64,000 nt of DNA. It comes from Silene conica (taxonomy: Eukaryota; Streptophyta; Magnoliopsida; Caryophyllales; Caryophyllaceae). Made by a program: the position numbers and the translations under genes. Where the stretch lies: the NCBI GenBank assembly GCA_029255685.2, contig CM055312.2:2194649-2258648 (forward strand), in the 5' to 3' direction. Below are positions 58,054 through 64,000 of this stretch, one piece after another. The notes below the pieces were generated by a model. That model did no database searches. It had not been told where the DNA came from and saw only the letters and a program-made list of their open reading frames with translations. Position 1 is the stretch's first letter. Every line of letters starts with the position of its first letter.

Positions 58054-59652
58054 CTACACTAATGGATCAGGTGCACTAGTTGCAGATACTTGATTTTGTT
58101 CCTTAACAACAGCTCTTTTCAACGTAATCACCCACTTAATCATACTTACACCATAATCATACAAATTAATCGCGACATAAAACCCGATTCCTCCAATAAT
58201 CCCATTCGATATTGAGTAAGTTAACGGCATTAAGATCATGGTAATAAAGGCCGGCATCGCGTCCCTCATGTTACTCCAATCAATATCTTTTACGACTTTC
58301 ATCATTAAAACTCCGACTATTACCAATGCTGGTCCAATCGCCCACGGGGGTACACTAGTTATCAGAGGGGTAAAAAATAGTGACAATAAAAAGTAAATCC
58401 CAATAATTACCGCGGTTAATCCGGTCCGACCACCCTCTCCTATCCCCGCCGATGATTCAACGTACGTCGCGGTTGGTGAGACACCTAGAGTGGACCCCAC
58501 AATGGTCGAACTTGCATCGACCATGTACGCAACGTAATCTCCTTCAAAACTTCCTTTTTCGTCTATAAATTTTCCGATTTCTGCCATAGTATATAATGTA
58601 CCCGTGGTCGCTAGAACGTCAACGTATAATAACGTAATTAAGGCGACCCAAACTTGGCTAGTATTAAAATGTTGAAAACTAATTGCACCAAGTGTTGATT
58701 TAATCATATGAAAATCAATTATTTTTTTGAAATAATTATTGGTTGCATCACCTAATGGTGTGTAGGGGAAATATGTGACACTTGTACCTCTAAACCATGA
58801 AATAAATGTGACAAATAATATGCCATATATCATGCTACCTTTAATATTCTTCATCATACCAAATGACATTATTAATAGGCCTATTAGGCCCAACCACAAT
58901 GTTGGGCTTTGCATCTTCCCATTTAAACAAAGGCCCGTTGTCGGGTCGACGGTCCGACACCCGGTGAGAGTTAACAACGTGGATGGTTTTGGGCCCACCA
59001 GGCCCAGCCCGAGATGGGATTGAAGCCCTGTGAAGGCAATAAAAAGCCCAATACCCGCCGCGCAGGCGAGTCGGACTGGCGTTGGGATCACCCGAGCTAG
59101 CTTGGATCGGAGCCCGAACAGCGAAATAAGAAGAAAAACGACACCTTCGACTAAAACGACGGCCAGGGCGGTCTTATACGACAACGGCCCACTTCCATGA
59201 AAGCCCACCAAATTATAAGCCAAATAAGCGTTTGGGCCCATTCCTGGGGCCAACCCTAATGGTAGGTTAGCAAAAAGGCCCATAGCTACCGACCCAATAA
59301 ACGACGACAACACGGTCGCCACTATAAGGTCACTCTTAAGTTCAGCTAAGCATTTCTCGTACCCTGGGTTGGGCTTGAGTACACACTCGGGTCCACCCGG
59401 GGGCGAGCAATCCTTAGCCGAGCAAAGCCCACCAGAATCAGTGATTATGCTGGCATTCACGGTTATAATATAAACCATAGCCAAAAAAGTAGTTGTCGCG
59501 GCACGTAACTCGATTGTAAAACAAGTTTTACGTGACTCGAACTTGAAATACTTGCCAATCACACTTTTTGCAACAATCGTATTAATGTTTTTTCCAAAGT
59601 TTTGCCATTTTGTGCAAAAGCTATTTCTTCCTACACACAGATCTCCTCCCAT
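58054..59652 (-). CDS. AZG2: Adenine/guanine permease, AZG2-like
   Basis: A single-exon 532-aa membrane protein of the AzgA subfamily (NCS2 superfamily). Motifs: [17 protein letters not shown] (about 53-69), [14 protein letters not shown] (133-146), [19 protein letters not shown] (191-209), [18 protein letters not shown] (341-358, substrate region) and [20 protein letters not shown] (392-411). These are the conserved blocks of plant AZG1/AZG2. Arabidopsis AZG proteins move adenine and guanine (and 8-azaguanine) into cells, and cytokinin transport is also reported. Length and lack of introns fit AZG2 (about 530 aa) better than AZG1 (about 580). The residue 74-100 loop has four Cys. The C-terminus ends SAPDPLV. 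It looks intact; AZG1 is the alternative. Confidence 0.93.
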   Translation of the reverse strand: MGGDLCVGRNSFCTKWQNFGKNINTIVAKSVIGKYFKFESRKTCFTIELRAATTTFLAMVYIITVNASIITDSGGLCSAKDCSPPGGPECVLKPNPGYEKCLAELKSDLIVATVLSSFIGSVAMGLFANLPLGLAPGMGPNAYLAYNLVGFHGSGPLSYKTALAVVLVEGVVFLLISLFGLRSKLARVIPTPVRLACAAGIGLFIAFTGLQSHLGLGLVGPKPSTLLTLTGCRTVDPTTGLCLNGKMQSPTLWLGLIGLLIMSFGMMKNIKGSMIYGILFVTFISWFRGTSVTYFPYTPLGDATNNYFKKIIDFHMIKSTLGAISFQHFNTSQVWVALITLLYVDVLATTGTLYTMAEIGKFIDEKGSFEGDYVAYMVDASSTIVGSTLGVSPTATYVESSAGIGEGGRTGLTAVIIGIYFLLSLFFTPLITSVPPWAIGPALVIVGVLMMKVVKDIDWSNMRDAMPAFITMILMPLTYSISNGIIGGIGFYVAINLYDYGVSMIKWVITLKRAVVKEQNQVSATSAPDPLV

Positions 59653-59734
59653 TGTATTTTTGATTACTTTTTATGTGTGATTAATTAATACGATTCGTTT
59701 CATGAAATGAGAATGTGTGAGAGTTGGACGTGGT

Positions 59735-59745
59735 TATATATATAA
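59735..59745 (-). promoter_or_regulatory. Candidate TATA box of the AZG2-like gene
   Basis: The minus strand reads TTATATATATAAC about 85 bp before the ATG at 59652, the expected distance for a short leader. Confidence 0.55.
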
Positions 59746-59919
59746 GGAGTATTAAAGGGTGAGAATAAAAAATAGTGGGTGTAACTTTAACCTGAAATTT
59801 GGGAAAGTGGGATTAAATTAGTCATGTAAATTAGTTTTAAATACATGTATTTGTTACGTCTTTTTATAAGAGAAATTTTAAATAACAACAATTCATGCTT
59901 TTCTCACTTTGATACTTTG

Positions 59920-60784
59920 CTATATATATATATATATATATATATAGAGGCAAGATCCGGTGAGTCCACCTAAATTTTTGAGTTCATGAGTTCACCTAAA
60001 GTATCACTAGTTATATTAAAAAATATCACGTTTTTTTTACACTAGAAAGTCTACAATACCACAACATTTTCAATACAATATGAAAGGAAACAATATCACG
60101 CACTATATAAAACAATATCACGAAATTTTTTCTAGAATTTTTTTTCCAAAATATTTTTTTTCAAAATTTTTTTTTTCGATTTTTTTTCTCGATTTTTTTT
60201 TTCAGATTTTTTTAGTGATATTATTTTGAAGAACCGGTGATATTGTATTGAGTAACTTGTGATATTTTAATGGAAAAAAAAAAATTCGAGAAAAAACGCC
60301 TTTTGTTAAACAATATCACGCACTATATTAAACAATATCACGAAATTTTTTCAAGAACCTTTTTTTCCCGAAAATATTTTTTTCAATTTTTTTTTTTCAA
60401 TTTCCAAATTTTTTTCTGAAATATTTTTTTTCTCAAATTTTTTTTGTGATATTATTTTGAAGGATCGGTGATATTGTATTGAGTAACTTGTGATATTGTA
60501 ATGAAAAAAAAAACTTCGAAAAAAAACGCCTTTTTATTAAATAAAAAATGTGTTTGTTTTAAAAAAAAAGTGCATACTGAAAAAGAGATTTTTTTTAATA
60601 AGAAAATGTCATTTTAAAAGAAAAAGGCAAAAAAAAGGAAAAAAAAAAAGTAATATTGAAAAAGGAAAAACAAACAAGGAAAAAAATTTGATATTGAAAA
60701 AACGTGATACTTTTTTATACAACTTGTGATATCATTGTTAGACTCATGGACTCAAATATTTAGGGTGGACTCATGTGATCCCAA

Positions 60785-60848
<64 letters not shown>
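59920..60848. mobile_element. Inverted-repeat element lodged in a (TA)n tract
   Basis: The element is about 59947-60787, with (TA)n on both sides (59920-59946, 60788-60848). About 45-bp imperfect inverted ends read GAGTCCACCTAAATTTTTGA and its near complement TAAATATTTAGGGTGGACTC. Inside, a block of about 190 bp (AACAATATCACGCACTATAT ... GGTGATATTGTATTGAGTAA) is repeated in tandem at 60104 and 60308. Location in TA repeats recalls the rice Micron MITEs. Confidence 0.7.
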
Positions 60849-60850
<2 letters not shown>

Positions 60851-61947
60851 CAAGGAAGCAAATCAATTGTGCTCATATTTCATTCAATTTATGCCCAAAT
60901 TCTCGTTGAAAACGGACATTATCTGTGATAAGCGGATGATGGATAGTGTCTGTCTCACATTATAAAAGTGTCGGTATTTATGAGGTCATTTATTTCCCCC
61001 TACTTGCTTTATTGTGAGAAAAGTCTATCTGTTTCCAGCTTGAAAACTCTTTGCATTTTATGTGTTTCGGATTTTAGTGTTATTAATGTGTATCCTAATT
61101 TCTAGAAAAACGATGTTATTTAATTTTATACTCTAAAATGATTATAAGAGGATGTCGTTACTTTTTTTTATTTTTATCATATACGTGGATATGAAATGAA
61201 CTTTTTAGGAAAGCAATTAGAAAGTGATTAACAGTAGATGTTAAATATTACAAATTATCTTTTAAAAACACACGTTAGAGAACACGTTAATTGACCAGTT
61301 ATTTTTAAACAATTACTCATATAACTCTTAAGAAAAATTCAGAGGACGGTCACAATAATCCATGTTAACCATAATTTTTTTATGATTATAATCGTACAAA
61401 AAAAGGATAAAATAATTTGGGTTTTATTTTGTTAAATTATGTGTGTAAATTTCACATATAATCTAGGAAATGCATCGCTATAACAATAATCCTAGCAAAT
61501 GCACTTAAAACATAAAATTTTATGATTATAATCCTACACAAAAAGGATAAAATAGATTATATTTCACATATAATCTAGGAAATGTATCACTATAACAATT
61601 ATGTACACATATAGTATAGGAAATGTATCATTATAACAATTATGTTAACATATAACAATAATATATCCACATAATTTAACAGGAATGTATATTTTGTTTT
61701 AAGTTTGTTGACTAATAAGAGACGATATAGGTTTGATTGTCTTATTATTCTTATTTTATCATTTGTGGTTAAATAAATTAGTTAATTCCTCTTTTTTTTA
61801 TTTAAGAGAAGCTGAAATGAAAACTAATTTATAAAAAGAAAGCGTAATTAAACTGAAATAAATTAAATGACGTTGAATTGAAAAAAAGTTGAAATTAAGC
61901 GTGGAGAAACATAAAATTACTTCATAGGGGTACTACACTAACAATAA
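60849..61947. other. Intergenic, AT-rich, local repeats
   Basis: No gene. 61375-61660 has a diverged local duplication (ATTTTATGATTATAATC(C/G)TAC and TTTCACATATAATCTAGGAA occur twice). About 60895-61040 resembles a degenerate member of the AAATTCTCAT/GACGG MITE family. Confidence 0.4.
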
Positions 61948-62233
61948 GGCCTTGTTTTTTCTGACTTAATTTCAGCTTCTTTCAAATTTGCTTGGTTGTA
62001 TTCCGTTAGGATTTATTTACGTTCAACCAAATTATGTTTAGTTAATCTCTTCACAAAATTAACTCTTAATTCAATTAAATTCATTTCACCTCAGTTCCAC
62101 TCAATTTAGTTCAATTAAGCTCTACTCCAATTAATTTAATTCAGTTCGTTTTGGAGTTCCACTCAATTTAGTTCAATTAAACTCTACTTCAACTAATTCA
62201 GTTCAGTTCGTTTCAGCCGAAAAAAACAGTGCT
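61948..62233. mobile_element. Degenerate Tourist-type MITE
   Basis: Ends GGCCTTGTTTTTTCTGACTTA and CCGAAAAAAACAGTGC with TAA nearby on both sides, and internal TCAGTTC(A/G)-type repeats. An older relative of 54458-55793, 286 bp. Confidence 0.65.
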
Positions 62234-62237
62234 TAAG

Positions 62238-63113
62238 TCTCATTGAAAACAAGCATATCTGTTACAAGTTGAAAACGGGTCAACTAACATCCAAGTTGGT
62301 AGGAGATTAGACAAAAACAAATTATCTAGTGAGTAACATTATGTTTTTGTCTTAACTAACCACTTGAGTATTATTTAACTCGTTTTTAACTTATGATAGG
62401 TATGTTCGATTTTAATGAGAATTTGTGGTACACTAATTACATTTAGAAGATGCGATTAGCTCGAAAACATTAGTTAGTTTATCGATTGAATCAAGAATCT
62501 TCACTTTTAGTGTCAACAATCCATTAATTTGAGCACTTTTAAAAAGTCTTCTCAATTTCCAAGCTAAGCATGCATTTCATTAGCCTGCTCCTTAACCTTG
62601 TTGTCATGACTAATAGGCTGTGCGCGCCCAAATCTTGCAGCTCATGCATTTCATTAGCCTGCTCATAAACACAAATTATACTCTACCACGATCGCACATA
62701 CGACCAGTAAAAAAATGATCACATTTTGATAAGTAATGATCACTTTTGGTTAAATAGTGACCACATTTTTTGTGTAAAAATAACTTATTTTTCAAAAGTG
62801 ATCAGTATTTATAAAAAATGGTCACTTTTTCCCACGAAATGGTCACATTTTGCAAAAAAACACAGGATGAAATCGTCATACTGTAGAACTAAAAGCTCCT
62901 AAACATTCAAACATACTCCATTGATTCTAACTTTTTATCACTCGCAAATTCTTATTTCAAACGGGCTATTTTTTTAAATAACACAAACAAAATATAGTCA
63001 ATTTACAATAAAATATTATTGTATTATTAATTTATAGAATGTTACCATCATTTTCAAGATAAAAAGTAACAACTTTAATTACAACATTTTATCATTAAAT
63101 GATTACATTCGTG
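62238..63113. other. Intergenic, MITE debris and (TGATCAC)-like repeats
   Basis: 62238-62440 is a MITE-like piece of the AATGAGAATTTGTG family. 62565-62665 has the block CATGCATTTCATTAGCCTGC twice. 62700-62870 has repeated TGATCAC/GTGATCA and TGGTCAC motifs in both orientations. No gene. Confidence 0.4.
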
Positions 63114-64000
63114 TCACTTGCATTTCGAGATAACTCTCATAAAAACATTACTTAAACTTACAGGCCTATAGCTTGTAACCTCCTCTGAGTTATCACATTT
63201 TGGTATTAGAGTAATGAACGCCCTATTGGCTTCCTTCAGAACATATCCAAAGTTTAGAATAGAAAGTGCCGCTTTTGTAAAATCCTTTTTAATCGTGAAC
63301 CAACATTTTTGGTAAAAAATAGTCGGCACCCCATTAGGTCCTGGGGATTTCATAGCACCTATTTGAAACACCGCTTTTTTGACCTCCTTTTTTGTAAAGG
63401 GCCTTTCAAGTCCCTCCCTATCCCTTTCCCTCACCCTATTCCGTACCTGCCCCAGAAAATCATGCATACTTCTCATAGAACCATCAACCATCAGCTAAAT
63501 CATCTCCCTCCGGACAGAATATAGATTGGAAGTGGTTTTGAAAAGCTTCCCCAATTTTTTCTTCTTCGTAAACTCGCTGTCCCTCCTCATTTTACTACCC
63601 AAAATATAATTTCTTCCTTCCCGTCCCTTTACCCAGTTAAAGAAAAATTCCGTACACGTGTCACCATTTACATTCCATTTAAGCTTTGCCCTTTGTTTCC
63701 AATACACTTCACATGCCCTTCCAAATGCTTTAACTTCCTCATTAACCCTAGCATACACATCCTCTTCCCCAAGATTTATAGCTTTATCCATCCCTTCCAT
63801 CAAACCCTTATCAAAATTATCCCATTTTGCACCCCATTCCTTTCTCTTTTCTAAACTCCATTTCCTAACCTCTTGCCTTACCTCGCTTAATTTTCTAACC
63901 AACCGATAAGATGGTGACCCCCAAAACTCTCCTCGCCAAATGTCATCAATAACACCCTTGCATTCCTCATCTTCCAAGGCCCATGCATCAATCTTATAAG
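63114..64000 (-). pseudogene. LINE (L1-type) ORF2 fragment, runs off right edge
   Basis: The minus strand from the window edge is open: KIDAWALEDEECKGVIDDIW, then VYWKQRAKLKW, GDTCTEFFFNWVKGREGRN (the linker between endonuclease and RT), FTKKEVKKAVFQIGAMKSPGPNG, FITLIPKCDNSEEVTSYRPVSLSNV. These are plant L1-type motifs (SPGPDG, LIPK, YRPISL). One in-frame TAG separates 63495-63977 from 63114-63491. Homology stops at about 63114, before the catalytic YADD, so the 3' part of RT is missing. The endonuclease would lie beyond the window. Confidence 0.9.

Noticed and set aside
58775-59023. Plus-strand 82-aa ORF
   Set aside because: It is antisense to the AZG2-like gene.
60726-60965. ORF with an IYIYIY run
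   Set aside because: It reads through a (TA)n microsatellite.

Overview
The window is nuclear DNA of a land plant, almost certainly a eudicot. It is AT-rich, has long introns with GT-AG borders, and is packed with plant-type mobile elements: Stowaway- and Tourist-type MITEs, hAT, Mutator-like, PIF/Harbinger, Helitron, Copia, Ty3 and L1-type LINE. The MITE mix made me think of Caryophyllales, but that is only an impression.

Layout. 1-1.5 kb: a broken plant mobile domain (PMD) gene on the minus strand, running off the left edge, with a 33-bp minisatellite upstream of it. 1.5-13.6 kb: repeat-filled intergenic DNA with several Helitron 3' ends, a 406-bp tandem duplication, a 977-bp inverted-repeat element, a solo LTR inside a tandem repeat, a roughly 2.3-kb Helitron and a Tourist MITE. 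13.8-23.8 kb (minus): gene A, a five-exon ankyrin-repeat/PGG membrane protein of the ACD6/ITN1 type, modelled at 947 aa. 23.8-37.2 kb: a 13.5-kb spacer between two divergent genes. It contains a direct segmental duplication, an expanded 74-bp tandem array interrupted by a MITE and a TRIM-type element, a Copia remnant and a second Helitron of about 2.3 kb. 37.3-53.2 kb (plus): gene B, a paralogue of gene A with the same five-exon structure, modelled at 902 aa. Its introns are loaded with elements: a Stowaway and a Mutator-like element in intron 1, a hAT in intron 2, and in intron 3 a young Copia element with identical LTRs, two Tourist MITEs and a Ty3 LTR. 54.5-55.8 kb: a PIF/Harbinger element with a transposase remnant, probably related to the source of the Tourist MITEs nearby. 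58.1-59.7 kb (minus): an intact intronless adenine/guanine permease gene, best matched to AZG2. 59.9-60.8 kb: an inverted-repeat element sitting in a (TA)n tract. 63.1-64 kb: a broken LINE running off the right edge.

Host biology. Three host loci are supported: the divergent ankyrin/PGG pair and the AZG permease. ACD6-type proteins are plasma-membrane ankyrin proteins tied to salicylic-acid immunity, and AZG proteins import purines (and cytokinin in Arabidopsis). No pathway link between them is implied by the sequence. The most interesting structure is in the ankyrin pair. Both genes show an exon phase pattern of 1-0-1-0, which suggests that a two-exon ankyrin module was duplicated before the gene itself was duplicated. 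Both also end in tails built from tandem repeats, but with unrelated sequence.
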